Positions 7,099-14,639 of a stretch of 14,639 nucleotides of DNA are shown piece by piece (position 1 is the first letter of the stretch; every line of letters begins with the position of its first letter). The position numbers and the translations under genes are program-made. The notes under the pieces are model-generated. The model searched no databases and was not told the origin of the DNA. It was given only the letters and a program-made list of their open reading frames with translations. Source of the DNA: Nitrospira sp. (GTDB taxonomy: Bacteria > Nitrospirota > Nitrospiria > Nitrospirales > Nitrospiraceae). The stretch lies in the NCBI GenBank assembly GCA_016873525.1, contig VGXD01000020.1:1-14639 (forward strand). The letters run 5' to 3'.

Positions 7099-8052
7099 AT
7101 GAGAGTAGTGCAGACACGCAACAAAAAGCTGGTGTTTGGCATTCTTCTCTCTGCGCTCGTCGTCGGCGTGATGCTGACGTTGGGGCAGGTGCCGCTTGCG
7201 GTCAGCCAGCCGGTGACCATTCCGGCGAAGGCGATCAAGGGGGCCATTCCGATGGATGGGGCCAACCCCATCTGGGAAGGTGTGCCGGGGGTGATCGTGC
7301 CGCTGAGCGGGCAGACGATCACGACGCCGATGCACCCGAACTTCTCCGTGAAGTTTGTCTTCGTGAAGGCGGTCACGAACGGCAAGGAACTCGGTTTCCG
7401 AATCGACTGGTCCGATCAGACGAAGAACGATACGACGATCGGTCCCCAGGATTTCCGCGACCAGGCGGCGATTCAGTTCCCGGTGAACGCCTCGGGGGCG
7501 CCGCCGTTCCAGTGTATGGGGCAGTCCGGCGGCACGGTCAACATCTGGCGCTGGAATGCGGAGTGGCAGAAAGACCTCGGCAAGGACAGCGCCGGGCTGT
7601 GGGACGTGGACGACCAGTATCCCGGCATCTTCTGGGATTACTACTTTGAAGAGCCTGCCGGCGGCGTGACCTATCCTGACCGGATCGGTCGGAGCCTCGG
7701 GCCCTTCAATCCCGGCATCTGGTCCGGGAACATCATGTCGGATCCGACCCTGCGCGTGAGTTCCGTCGAGGACCTCAACGCCAACGGGTTCAGCACGCTG
7801 ACCACGCAGGGACATCAGGATGTGATCGGGAACGGAGTCTGGGAGCCGGCCGGCTCGGTCAAGGGCGGCTGCTGCTCGGGTCCGACCTGGCGCATCGTGG
7901 TGAAGCGGTCTTTGACCACCAGCGATCCGAACGATGTGCAGTTCAAGGCCGGTGCGACGGTCCCCGTGGCCTTCGCGGCCTGGGACGGGTCCAACGTCGA
8001 ACGGAACGGCATGAAGGGCATCTCGACCTGGTTTACGTTGAAGTTGCCCTGA
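7099..8052 (+). CDS. nxrC: Exported heme-b gamma subunit, NxrC/ethylbenzene dehydrogenase-like
   Basis: The start is the ATG at 7099, with AGGGGAGGG about 9 bases upstream; the in-frame TTG at 7078 lies ahead of that ribosome site and is unlikely. The 317-residue product has a Sec-type signal peptide (basic RNKK, hydrophobic core 11-29, probable cleavage near 35-37), so the mature protein is periplasmic. The rest matches the heme-b-binding gamma subunit of type II DMSO-reductase-family enzymes (EbdC, DdhC, ClrC, SerC and NxrC of Nitrospira), which takes electrons from the Fe-S beta subunit. By analogy to EbdC, whose heme is held by a Met and a Lys, the likely ligands are Met140 in CMGQ and Lys269 in WRIVVKRSL. 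There is no CXXCH, so no covalent heme c. Cys139 and a Cys258-Cys259 pair are unexplained. Calling it NXR rather than another family member depends on the Nitrospira-like context. Confidence 0.85.
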   Translation: MRVVQTRNKKLVFGILLSALVVGVMLTLGQVPLAVSQPVTIPAKAIKGAIPMDGANPIWEGVPGVIVPLSGQTITTPMHPNFSVKFVFVKAVTNGKELGFRIDWSDQTKNDTTIGPQDFRDQAAIQFPVNASGAPPFQCMGQSGGTVNIWRWNAEWQKDLGKDSAGLWDVDDQYPGIFWDYYFEEPAGGVTYPDRIGRSLGPFNPGIWSGNIMSDPTLRVSSVEDLNANGFSTLTTQGHQDVIGNGVWEPAGSVKGGCCSGPTWRIVVKRSLTTSDPNDVQFKAGATVPVAFAAWDGSNVERNGMKGISTWFTLKLP

Positions 8053-8059
8053 GCAATAA

Positions 8060-8075
8060 CCCCTCCAACGAGGGG
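8060..8075 (+). other. Small hairpin after the heme-b subunit gene
   Basis: CCCCTC (8060-8065) pairs with GAGGGG (8070-8075) across a 4-base loop, directly after the stop codon and before the main terminator. It could protect the 3' end of the message; there is no T-tract. Confidence 0.4.
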
Positions 8076-8114
8076 GAGCCGGTTGTCTGAGGTCGATGCC
8101 TCAGGGAATACCGT

Positions 8115-8154
8115 AAAAAGCCCCGAGTCACCGTGAAGTGGATCGGGGCTTTTT
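8115..8154. terminator. Bidirectional rho-independent terminator
   Basis: AAAAAGCCCCGA (8115-8126) and TCGGGGCTTTTT (8143-8154) form a perfect 12-bp inverted repeat around a 16-base loop. The A-run and T-run let it work on either strand. It closes the chaperone/heme-b unit. Confidence 0.9.
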
Positions 8155-8302
8155 ATTGCCGGAACGTCGCTCAGACCGGTGTGAAATGCGAGGGCTCTTT
8201 GCCGATCCTGAGGTTGCATTCGCAGGATTGGCAGGTGTATAAGAAACGAGACGGATGCGTGCGTTGACCCCTTCCAGCGTCAGCATGTCATAAAGGTTTC
8301 TT

Positions 8303-10084
8303 GTGAAGATATCCCTGCTGTTTCCCCCGACCTGGCACCCCTCGCAACCCTATCTAAGCCTGCCGTCCTTGACGGGTTTTCTCAACCAGGCCGGCATCAA
8401 CAACGTGACGCAGCGTGATCTGGGCATCGAACTCCTCGACACGATCCTGACTCAAACCTACGGGGAGGAGGTCTACGCGCGCCTCGTCGAGAAAATGAAG
8501 ACGCTCGAGCGAGCGCGAACGGGGGAGACGGGACCCAACAGCGCCGAACACTATGCGCGGTTGGTCGAATCGCTGGACCGATTTCCCTACCTCATCGACC
8601 GGATCGAACCGGCCAAGGAATCCCTGCGCGGAGAAGCGTTTTACGAAATCGAACGGTATCGTGAAAGCCTCTTCCTAATCGACAAGTGGTTGGAACTGGT
8701 GTCGAGCATCTATTTCCCGACACGCCTGACCGTCGTGGACAACCAGTTCAGCACCTATTCCATCTACTCGGCCAAGGACTTGATGAAGGCCATCGTGGAC
8801 GAGGAGCAAAACCCCTACATCGCCTTGTTCCGCGAGCGCTTTCTGCCCTCGATTCTGGCGGAGCAGCCCGACCTCGTGGGGGTGTCCATCACGGCGACGT
8901 CCCAGATCATCCCCGGGCTGACGCTCTGCCGTTTGATCAAGCAGGCCAACCCGGATCTCCACCTGACGATCGGGGGGAGCATCTTTACCCGGCTCGTGGA
9001 CAATCTGCGTCGCTGCCCTTCCTTGTTCGAGCTGACCGACGACTTCATCGTCTTTGAAGGGGAAACGGCGTTGCTTGAGCTGGTCAATCAGCTGGACGGC
9101 AAGCGGGACTTCAGCAAGGTGCCGAACCTGATCCATCGTCAGAACGGCAAGATCACGGTCAACCAGCCCTTCTACTCGGAGAACATCGACGCGTTGCCCG
9201 CGCCGAACTACGACGGGTTCCCGCTCGGGCGGTATCTGGCCCCGCAGACCGTGCTGCCGGTCCAGTTTTCACGCGGCTGCTATTACAAGGACTGCGCCTT
9301 CTGCGCCTTGACCCTGGACCATCAAAACTTCAGGCAGAAGGACCCGGGCAAGACGGCCGACGAGCTGCAGATGCTTTCGCAGAAGTACCAGACACCCTAC
9401 TTTTTCTTCACCGACGAGTGCTTTGCCTTGTCTCCGACCAAGCGGATGTGCCAGCAACTGCTGGATCGAAACCTGAATCTGCAGTGGACCTGCGAGATGC
9501 GATTTGAAAAGAATTTGTCGCGGGAGCTGCTGACGCAGATGCGGGATGCCGGCTGCCTGAAAATCGTCTTCGGCCTGGAATCGTTCAACCAGCGGATGAT
9601 GGATTTCATGAAGAAGGGGATTGCCCAGGCGAGTGTCCGTCGTATCACGGAGGACTGTCTCGATCTGGGCATCGCCATCCATTGTTACATCATCGCCGGG
9701 TTCCCGACCGAGACGGAGGAAGAGGCGCTGGAGACGATGAATTTCATCGTCGAGAACAAACGGCTGCATTCGTCCTACGGGTTCTCCTGCCAGCCCTGTC
9801 TGTTCGACCTCGAAAAAGAGGCGCCCATCATGAACGATCCCGGCAGCTACGGGATCCGGCGCATCATGCGGCCCGCTTCGGAGGATCTGAGCCTGGGGTT
9901 CTTCTACGAAGTCCAGGAAGGGATGACGCCGGACGAGGCCGAGCGGGTCTACCAGCACATCTATGGGAAAATCAGCGAAGTGGTCTGCGAATTACCCTTC
10001 AATTACTCCATGGCGGACGGGCTGCTCTATATTGCCCGGGCCAAGGCCCAGGCTCAACAGGTGCCGCAACCTACCGGCCTCTGA
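8303..10084 (+). CDS. B12-binding-type radical SAM enzyme with CX4CX2C motif
   Basis: The 593-residue product starts at a GTG with AAAGG 6 bases upstream. The start fits because MKISLLFPPTW is the typical first strand of the B12-binding-like domain of this class. That domain (about 1-270) has TIGGS at 222-226, but an expanded helical insertion (about 45-180) and no clear DxHxxG cobalamin-ligand motif, so cobalamin may bind base-off or not at all. The radical SAM core follows: C326, C331 and C334 (GCYYKDCAFC) ligate the [4Fe-4S] cluster, with four rather than the usual three residues between the first two cysteines. FFFTDE near 367-372, GLES (424-427) and IIAGFPTET (463-471) match later core motifs. 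Relatives include methyltransferases, cyclases and methylthiotransferases; the substrate cannot be read from sequence. It is isolated: a terminator lies upstream and a new promoter downstream. A link to the oxidoreductase genes around it is unproven. Confidence 0.9.
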   Translation: MKISLLFPPTWHPSQPYLSLPSLTGFLNQAGINNVTQRDLGIELLDTILTQTYGEEVYARLVEKMKTLERARTGETGPNSAEHYARLVESLDRFPYLIDRIEPAKESLRGEAFYEIERYRESLFLIDKWLELVSSIYFPTRLTVVDNQFSTYSIYSAKDLMKAIVDEEQNPYIALFRERFLPSILAEQPDLVGVSITATSQIIPGLTLCRLIKQANPDLHLTIGGSIFTRLVDNLRRCPSLFELTDDFIVFEGETALLELVNQLDGKRDFSKVPNLIHRQNGKITVNQPFYSENIDALPAPNYDGFPLGRYLAPQTVLPVQFSRGCYYKDCAFCALTLDHQNFRQKDPGKTADELQMLSQKYQTPYFFFTDECFALSPTKRMCQQLLDRNLNLQWTCEMRFEKNLSRELLTQMRDAGCLKIVFGLESFNQRMMDFMKKGIAQASVRRITEDCLDLGIAIHCYIIAGFPTETEEEALETMNFIVENKRLHSSYGFSCQPCLFDLEKEAPIMNDPGSYGIRRIMRPASEDLSLGFFYEVQEGMTPDEAERVYQHIYGKISEVVCELPFNYSMADGLLYIARAKAQAQQVPQPTGL

Positions 10085-10146
10085 GGCGAGATCGTCGGAA
10101 GCCGTTGTTTTTCCGCTCTTCCCGGCTAGGGATCGGCTTTCGTAGG

Positions 10147-10176
10147 TTGACGCTGTCGGATGCTTCTGGCTATAAT
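10147..10176 (+). promoter_or_regulatory. Sigma70-like promoter of the membrane protein/TPR/TatA/NHL operon
   Basis: TTGACG (10147-10152) and a perfect TATAAT (10171-10176) are separated by 18 bp, about 40 bases before the ATG at 10217. The -10 box sits in GGCTATAATC, the same ten bases as around the -10 at 4041. Confidence 0.65.
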
Positions 10177-10216
10177 CCCCACGCAGAAATCATGACGGAA
10201 GGGGCTGGACAAGGCC

Positions 10217-11326
10217 ATGATCAGCGCGGCATGGGAGAGAGGGCGGAGCGACGAGCAAGGGCTGCTCTTCGACTACACGGTCAAGCTCCTGCTGCTGGCC
10301 GGATTCCTCGAACTGGTTCTGTATCGGCTCGTCTCTCGGCTCGGGATGCACCTGAGCAAGCTGGCTCAACAGCACGAATGGCTGCGGATCACCTTCAAAA
10401 CCCTGTCTTCCATCGGCTTCGCATTGCTCAACTTCGTGGCCCTGCTCTTATTCCTGGCTCTTTTCCTTGTCCTCTTCAATAAAATCAGATCCGTGGGCGG
10501 CGGGCGATACGATAGGTGGCTGGTGCCGGCCGTGTCCCTGCTCGTGCTCGTGACGGTGGCCTTTCTGCTCTTCCCTCCCTCGATGATCGGCTCCGTCGTC
10601 TACAACCTGGTTTTTTCCCTCGTGTTCGTGATCCTCATCGCCGAATACGTCGGCACACATCCATCCTGGCCGCAACGAGGCATGCTGGCGTGTTATGGAC
10701 TGGGCGTGACCGGGTGGCTCTATTATCAGACCCTGTCGACCACCTATGGTCTGCTGAATTCGGCGGCCGTGCCGCCGCTCGTCCATGAAGTCAATCGGGC
10801 CGGGGAGGCCCTGATGGTTCTGGCGAGCATCCTCGTTTTCTGGGCCTACGGAAGTACGCCGCTCTGGACCAAAAACAAGCTCCAGCGGCGGCGGGCGACG
10901 ATATTCGGGATCGTGGCGGGCGGCGTGTTTGTCGCGCTCCTCTTCCTGGACTATTTCCTGAGCCTCTACGACAAGGCGTTGGCGGAGAGCATCCGCAAGG
11001 CGGGCGAAGGGATCGGTTGGATTTTTCAGATGGGAATGGGGTACACCTTTTACCTGCCCTTTGCGTTCTATATGGCCGGCCTGCTCTGTTGGGTCTACAC
11101 GGTGGTGAAGCTGCTCACGCTGGGGCGTCTGGCCGGCTACGGGTTGGGGCTGATGTTCATGGCGGGCTATGCGCTGCAGCTGTCCCACCTGAGCCTCATG
11201 GTGGTGTTGGGCGTGATGCTGCTCAATTTGGATAAGCGGCGGGGCGCAGCCCCGGCCAGGGAGCCGGCGCAAGACGGGTTGCTGTCCGGGCCTCCGGCGA
11301 CGTTGGTGAGCGAACAGACGACTTAA
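10217..11326 (+). CDS. Polytopic membrane protein of unknown function
   Basis: I do not recognise the family. The 369-residue product has about nine to ten hydrophobic segments, near residues 18-40, 65-88, 101-120, 124-145, 155-172, 195-211, 228-250, 268-298 and 305-337. The last two are long enough to be pairs. Loops are short and often basic (for example KNKLQRRR at 219-226), consistent with cytoplasmic faces, and the C-terminal 30 residues are a polar tail. There is no CXXCH and no obvious transporter signature. A few His residues (45, 53, 148, 190, 324) could be heme or quinone-site ligands but form no known pattern. It is first in an operon with TPR, TatA, NHL and a heme-b subunit, with only 18 bases to the TPR gene. 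A membrane anchor or quinone-interacting role for the exported complex is speculation. Confidence 0.88.
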   Translation: MISAAWERGRSDEQGLLFDYTVKLLLLAGFLELVLYRLVSRLGMHLSKLAQQHEWLRITFKTLSSIGFALLNFVALLLFLALFLVLFNKIRSVGGGRYDRWLVPAVSLLVLVTVAFLLFPPSMIGSVVYNLVFSLVFVILIAEYVGTHPSWPQRGMLACYGLGVTGWLYYQTLSTTYGLLNSAAVPPLVHEVNRAGEALMVLASILVFWAYGSTPLWTKNKLQRRRATIFGIVAGGVFVALLFLDYFLSLYDKALAESIRKAGEGIGWIFQMGMGYTFYLPFAFYMAGLLCWVYTVVKLLTLGRLAGYGLGLMFMAGYALQLSHLSLMVVLGVMLLNLDKRRGAAPAREPAQDGLLSGPPATLVSEQTT

Positions 11327-11344
11327 CAGAAACGGTAGGGATGT

Positions 11345-12157
11345 ATGAGCGACCAGAATGTGTCCAATGTGGCGGAATCCGGCGGAGCGGTTGTCGAGCA
11401 ACCGGAGCCGCAGTTGACGCCGGATGAGGAAATTGCCGAACTCGAGAAGCTGCTGGGGACCGAGCCGGACGACTTTCAGGCTCGATGCCGGCTGGGGGAA
11501 CTCTACTTCAGCAAGGGGCGGTTGGACGACGCCCTGACCGAGGTGAAGAAGTCGATCGAGATGGCGGAAGGGCTTCGGGCGGAAATGAATCGCTCGCTCG
11601 CCATGTACTATTCCAACCTGGGCACCATCTATGCCACCAAGAACATGATCGAAGAAGCGGAGGCCCAGTTCAAAAAAGCGCTCGAGGTCCATTCGGACGA
11701 CGTGCTGGCGCTGTTCAATCTCGGTCGCGTGTGCTCGGAAAAGCGCCTGTTCATGGACGCCAAGACCTACTACGAACGGCTTGTGGAAGTGACGCCCGAG
11801 GACCCGATCGCCTGGTACAACTTGGCGCTGGTCTATGTGGAATTGGATAACCCCGCGGTGTCGGATTACAACACCATCGACATGGCGATGCAGTGCTATC
11901 TTCGGACCCTTGAACTGGACCCGAAGCACTTGGATGCCAGCTTCAAGTTGATGGACCTTGCGCTCAATCACAAGAAGACCGACCTGGCGATCAAGGTGAT
12001 GGAAGATGCGGTGGAGCAAAATCCTGACGAGCCGCTGGTGTATTACAACCTGATCAGCACCTATGAAAAGTGCAAGATGTTCGAGCAGGCCGAACAAGCC
12101 AGGCAAAAGCTGAAGGATCGATTCGCCAAACGAGCCAAGGAAGCCGGCAAAGCGTAA
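11345..12157 (+). CDS. TPR-repeat protein
   Basis: The 270-residue product has an acidic leader (1-40) and about six tetratricopeptide repeats covering roughly residues 40-265. Examples are the units containing [33 protein letters not shown] and [18 protein letters not shown], each showing the W/L-G/A-Y-A-P spacing of TPR helices. Repeat four has an insertion (around [11 protein letters not shown]). There is no signal peptide or membrane segment, so it is cytoplasmic and probably acts by binding other proteins. AGGGATGT precedes the ATG. Its position between a membrane protein and tatA suggests a scaffold or chaperone for an exported complex; this is inferred from context alone. Confidence 0.92.
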   Translation: MSDQNVSNVAESGGAVVEQPEPQLTPDEEIAELEKLLGTEPDDFQARCRLGELYFSKGRLDDALTEVKKSIEMAEGLRAEMNRSLAMYYSNLGTIYATKNMIEEAEAQFKKALEVHSDDVLALFNLGRVCSEKRLFMDAKTYYERLVEVTPEDPIAWYNLALVYVELDNPAVSDYNTIDMAMQCYLRTLELDPKHLDASFKLMDLALNHKKTDLAIKVMEDAVEQNPDEPLVYYNLISTYEKCKMFEQAEQARQKLKDRFAKRAKEAGKA

Positions 12158-12186
12158 GCGGGCACTGTAAAGGAGCAGGGCATACC

Positions 12187-12483
12187 ATGTTTGGAAGCAT
12201 TGGCATTACAGAGTTGGTTCTGATTCTGGTCATCGTGCTGATCATCTTCGGCGCAGGCAAGCTGCCCCAGCTCGGAGAAGGGCTGGGGAAGGCCATCAAG
12301 GGCTTCAAGAAATCCGTCCATGAGGCGGATGCCATCGAGGCGGAGGCCCAAGCCCAAGCGCAAATGTCGGCGGCCGCTCCCGGCCAGCCGACGCAGATTC
12401 CTGCCCAGGGCGCCATGGCAGGATCGGTCGGAACGCCTGTGCCGGACCAGCCAGCGGCCGTGCCACCCCCGCCCAACGCGTAA
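12187..12483 (+). CDS. tatA: Twin-arginine translocase subunit TatA/TatE
   Basis: The 98-residue product has the complete TatA layout: a short periplasmic N-terminus, one membrane helix (about 8-22), the [10 protein letters not shown] hinge (21-30), an amphipathic helix ([13 protein letters not shown], 30-42) and a low-complexity tail rich in Ala, Gln and Pro. TatA oligomers form the pore that exports folded, cofactor-loaded proteins with RR signal peptides. AAGGAG lies about 11 bases before the ATG, and the gene is 29 bases after the TPR gene. No tatB or tatC is in the window. Placement beside molybdoenzyme accessory genes suggests a copy dedicated to exporting that enzyme, in addition to a housekeeping copy elsewhere (inference). 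Confidence 0.95.
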   Translation: MFGSIGITELVLILVIVLIIFGAGKLPQLGEGLGKAIKGFKKSVHEADAIEAEAQAQAQMSAAAPGQPTQIPAQGAMAGSVGTPVPDQPAAVPPPPNA

Positions 12484-12563
12484 GGCAATCCAGGCCGGTC
12501 CCGTGGCTTCGGTCGGCGGGCCCTGCGTGGCGAGAGACTGTCTTCGGAGAGAGGATGTGCCCC

Positions 12564-13817
12564 ATGGCGACGGATGTCGAACTGAGCGTCGGATACATTG
12601 AAACCTTTGCCGGGAACGGGAAGGCCAGGAGCACCGGGGATGGCAAGCGGGCGATCAAGTCCGGCATTCCGCTGCCGCATCACCTTGCCTTGGATAAAGA
12701 GGAACGGTATCTGTATTTCGCGGAGTCCGGCTCGGACCGCATCCGGCGGGTGGATTTGAAGGACGGCACGCTGCACAATTATGCGGGCATCGGCGAAACC
12801 TGCTACAGCGGGGATTCCGGCCCTTGCAGCGAGGCGGGCCTCTACCTTCCGCTCAGCGTGGCCTTCGACTCGCGCAACGATCTCTACATCTGCGACTCGG
12901 GCAGCAATCGGATTCGCAAGGTCGATCACGAGACCGGCATCATTACCACCGTGGTCGGGACAGGGCAGTTTGGCTTCAACGGGGACGGGCCGGCCCTGGA
13001 AGTCAATCTCACGTATCCCGCCGCCATCGCCTTCGATCAGGACGACGTGCTCTACATCGCGGATACGCAGGCGCACCGGGTCCGTCGGTTCGACCGGAAG
13101 ACGGGGCTGGTGACCACGATTGCCGGCACGTGGTCGGCCGAGGACGATGCCCGCGAACAGCCGCTGGTCGCGCGGAACCTGGTGGTGCTGTCGGGCGATT
13201 CCATCGGGATCGATTTCAGCGACGACCATGGGTGGCTGCGGCCGGAATGCTCCGATGGGCTGGATCTGTCGCTCTACCTAGACGATGGGCGGCCTGCGCT
13301 GGAGGCGAGGCTCTACGACTTGGTCGGCATTGCGGTGGACAGTCAGGGGCACGTGACCATCGTGGACAAGGGCAGCAACCGCGTCCGGAAAATCGACCGG
13401 CATACGGGAGTCATCTCCACGGTGGCGGGCGTCTGCCGGTATGGGTATGACGGCGACAACAAGCCGGCGGTGCAGGCGATGCTCCATGCCCCGGAAGGGG
13501 TGGTTTTCGATCCCTGGGACAATTTATACGTGTCGGACACGATGAACCATCGGGTCCGGAAGGTGGAGGCCAAGACCGGCCTCATTACGACCGTGGCGGG
13601 CAACGGCGACAGCGGCTACGAGGATAAGAACATGGGCGGGTGCGGCATGGCCCGGTTCGTGGCGAAGGAGGACGCCGGCCAGATCAAGCACGGAGACGGT
13701 CTGCTGGCGGTGGAGGCCGTGGTGAATGCGCCGGTCGGATTGACCCTTGATTCGCAAGGGGTGCTGTATATGTGCGAGCGCGGCGAAAACAAGATCAGGC
13801 GCGTGAAATTGTGGTGA
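12564..13817 (+). CDS. NHL-repeat protein, six-bladed beta-propeller
   Basis: I chose the second ATG (12564): AGAGG at 12550-12554 is 9 bases upstream of it, whereas it abuts the ATG at 12555. The 417-residue protein has six NHL blades with the recurring pattern GNG..GDG..., PxxxAxD, LYIxDxxxxRIRKVD, then TGxITTVAG. Examples are LYICDSGSNRIRKVD (107-121) and LYVSDTMNHRVRKVE (321-335). A roughly 50-residue insertion (191-240, containing SDDHGWLRPECSDG) interrupts blade four, and another lies near 352-378. There is no signal peptide, unlike many NHL proteins that are secreted, so it is predicted cytoplasmic. Such propellers bind proteins or small ligands. It follows tatA by 80 bases and precedes an NxrC-like gene by 82 bases, in one probable operon. 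Confidence 0.92.
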   Translation: MATDVELSVGYIETFAGNGKARSTGDGKRAIKSGIPLPHHLALDKEERYLYFAESGSDRIRRVDLKDGTLHNYAGIGETCYSGDSGPCSEAGLYLPLSVAFDSRNDLYICDSGSNRIRKVDHETGIITTVVGTGQFGFNGDGPALEVNLTYPAAIAFDQDDVLYIADTQAHRVRRFDRKTGLVTTIAGTWSAEDDAREQPLVARNLVVLSGDSIGIDFSDDHGWLRPECSDGLDLSLYLDDGRPALEARLYDLVGIAVDSQGHVTIVDKGSNRVRKIDRHTGVISTVAGVCRYGYDGDNKPAVQAMLHAPEGVVFDPWDNLYVSDTMNHRVRKVEAKTGLITTVAGNGDSGYEDKNMGGCGMARFVAKEDAGQIKHGDGLLAVEAVVNAPVGLTLDSQGVLYMCERGENKIRRVKLW

Positions 13818-13899
13818 GTCTCTAGGCGGCCCGCTTGCGTCGGCGCGTGGTGAGCCGACAGTGCGCCCATGAGTCTGCAGGAAGGCACGGGGCTTCGGG

Positions 13900-14639
13900 A
13901 TGGCGCGATTCGAACGGATGCGTGTACGGTCTCCTCTCCTCATGGCGATGTTTTCGGTTCTCTTCGTCGGGGCGCTGGTGCTGGGGTGGTTGGGGATTCC
14001 CATCGTCAGCTCCGAAGGGATGTTCATCCGCTCTCATCTGGTTGCCGGCGAGATTCCCGCCGCGCCGGAAGATCCCGCCTGGGACACGATCCCTCCCGTC
14101 ACCTTGCCGCTCAGCGGGCAAGTCATCACGCGGCCCGTTTGGCCTGAGCCGAGTGCGCGGGCCCTGGTCGTGCGTTCCGTGCACAACGGGACCGACATTG
14201 CCTTTCTGCTGGAGTGGCAGGACAACACCAAAAACGATCGGTTGACGCCCGGCACGTTTCGGGACGGCGTGGCGGTCGGACTGCCTCTGGGCGATGCCCC
14301 TGCCTTCTTTTGCATGGGGCAACTGGACCACTACATCAATATCTGGCATTGGAAAGCCGATTGGCAAAGCGACATCGACCGTCGGGCGGCCAGGGCAGCG
14401 GAGCGTAAGAGCGAGGGCGGGGAGGTCCGCCGGTTCGAAGTGATTCCACGGCGCGCTTCCTCCGTCGAGGACTTGATCGGCGGTGGGTTCAGCACCTTGA
14501 CCAGCAAACAGACGCAAGGTCGGGTGCAGGGCAAGGCGACATGGAAGGACGGGCTCTGGCGCGTGGTGGTCAGGAGGCCCTTTGCCAGCACCGATCCTGA
14601 AAACGAGGCCCGGTTGGAGCCGGGGCGCCTCCAGACCAT
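13900..14639 (+). CDS. Second NxrC/ethylbenzene dehydrogenase-like heme-b subunit, cut by window end
   Basis: The frame is open from ATG 13900 to the last base (246 residues visible), so the 3' end is missing. In-frame ATGs at 13918 and 13942 are alternative starts; GGAAGG about 14 bases before 13900 mildly favours the first. A basic N-terminus and a hydrophobic core (about 13-36) form a signal peptide or anchor. The remainder aligns with the protein at 7099-8052: PLSGQVIT, EWQDNTKND, FFCMGQ (Met139 is the likely heme ligand), NIWHWKADWQ, SSVEDL and GFSTLT. It is about 33 residues shorter between NIW and SSVEDL. Where the paralogue has the putative second heme ligand Lys (WRIVVKRSL), this one has Arg225 (WRVVVRRPF; codon AGG at 14572). 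It may bind heme differently or not at all. Confidence 0.85.
   Translation, partial: MARFERMRVRSPLLMAMFSVLFVGALVLGWLGIPIVSSEGMFIRSHLVAGEIPAAPEDPAWDTIPPVTLPLSGQVITRPVWPEPSARALVVRSVHNGTDIAFLLEWQDNTKNDRLTPGTFRDGVAVGLPLGDAPAFFCMGQLDHYINIWHWKADWQSDIDRRAARAAERKSEGGEVRRFEVIPRRASSVEDLIGGGFSTLTSKQTQGRVQGKATWKDGLWRVVVRRPFASTDPENEARLEPGRLQT

Noticed and set aside
8168..8260. Minus-strand cysteine-rich micro-ORF (containing TCQSCECNLRIGKEP) ending just before the bidirectional terminator
   Set aside because: It looks protein-like and is well placed relative to the terminator, but the frame has a stop about 43 codons upstream of its own stop and no ATG, GTG or TTG between them. At most a decayed zinc-ribbon gene.
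8264..8294. TTGACC...CATAAA as a promoter for the radical SAM gene
   Set aside because: The spacing is 18-19 bp to poor -10 matches and the start site would fall on the ribosome-binding site, so support is too weak to list.
10448..12106. Long minus-strand open frame (552 codons)
   Set aside because: It is antisense to the membrane protein and TPR genes, is rich in His, Arg and Gln as expected of a GC-rich antisense frame, and has no recognisable domain.
12054..13229. Long minus-strand open frame (391 codons) opposite tatA and the NHL gene
   Set aside because: Both genes on the plus strand have clear family motifs, and the antisense frame shows only reverse-complement composition.

Overview
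The window looks like a chromosomal segment of a Nitrospira-type bacterium (phylum Nitrospirota). It is GC-rich and appears to carry part of the accessory gene set around a nitrite oxidoreductase (NXR) or closely related type II DMSO-reductase-family enzyme. The evidence is the co-occurrence of two exported heme-b gamma-subunit-like proteins (ethylbenzene dehydrogenase/NxrC-like), a TorD/NarJ-type chaperone, a four-cluster NapG-like ferredoxin protein and a TatA translocase subunit. The catalytic alpha (molybdopterin) and beta (Fe-S) subunits are not in the window, so the assignment to NXR rather than a chlorate/selenate/DMS/hydrocarbon oxidoreductase relative is an inference.

Region 1 (1 to about 2806) is a foreign-looking island. 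A lower-GC gene for a roughly 641-residue unknown protein sits between two long inverted repeats of about 227 bp that are about 95% identical. Each arm contains a nested 18-bp inverted repeat and an outward-facing terminator hairpin. The protein has a helical C-terminal part with an RNxxxH-type (HEPN-like) motif, so a defence or toxin role is possible but unproven.

Region 2 (2845-5847) holds a seven-bladed WD40 protein on the minus strand. Divergent from it is a two-gene plus-strand unit: an unknown protein with an HEXXH motif and a four-cysteine zinc-ribbon-like C-terminus, then the ferredoxin-type protein. A 14-bp palindrome overlaps the -35 of a sigma70-like promoter in the divergent gap.

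Region 3 (5918-8154) is a probable transcription unit. It has a sigma70-like promoter with 17-bp spacing and a leader of about 90 nt. The TorD-like chaperone and an exported NxrC-like heme-b subunit follow, and a clear bidirectional terminator closes it.

Region 4 (8303-10084) is a single B12-binding-type radical SAM gene with an unusual CX4CX2C cluster motif.

Region 5 (10147 to the window end) is a second probable operon behind a TTGACG-18-TATAAT promoter: a polytopic membrane protein of unknown function, a TPR protein, TatA, a cytoplasmic six-bladed NHL-repeat protein, and a second NxrC-like protein cut by the window edge. The second NxrC-like protein keeps the putative heme-ligating Met but has Arg at the position of the putative Lys ligand.

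Taken together, regions 2, 3 and 5 read as a maturation, export and electron-transfer kit for a periplasmic molybdoenzyme. The chaperone would hold the catalytic subunit for cofactor insertion, TatA would export it folded, and the heme-b subunits would accept its electrons outside. TPR, WD40, NHL and HEXXH proteins of unknown role may act as assembly scaffolds.
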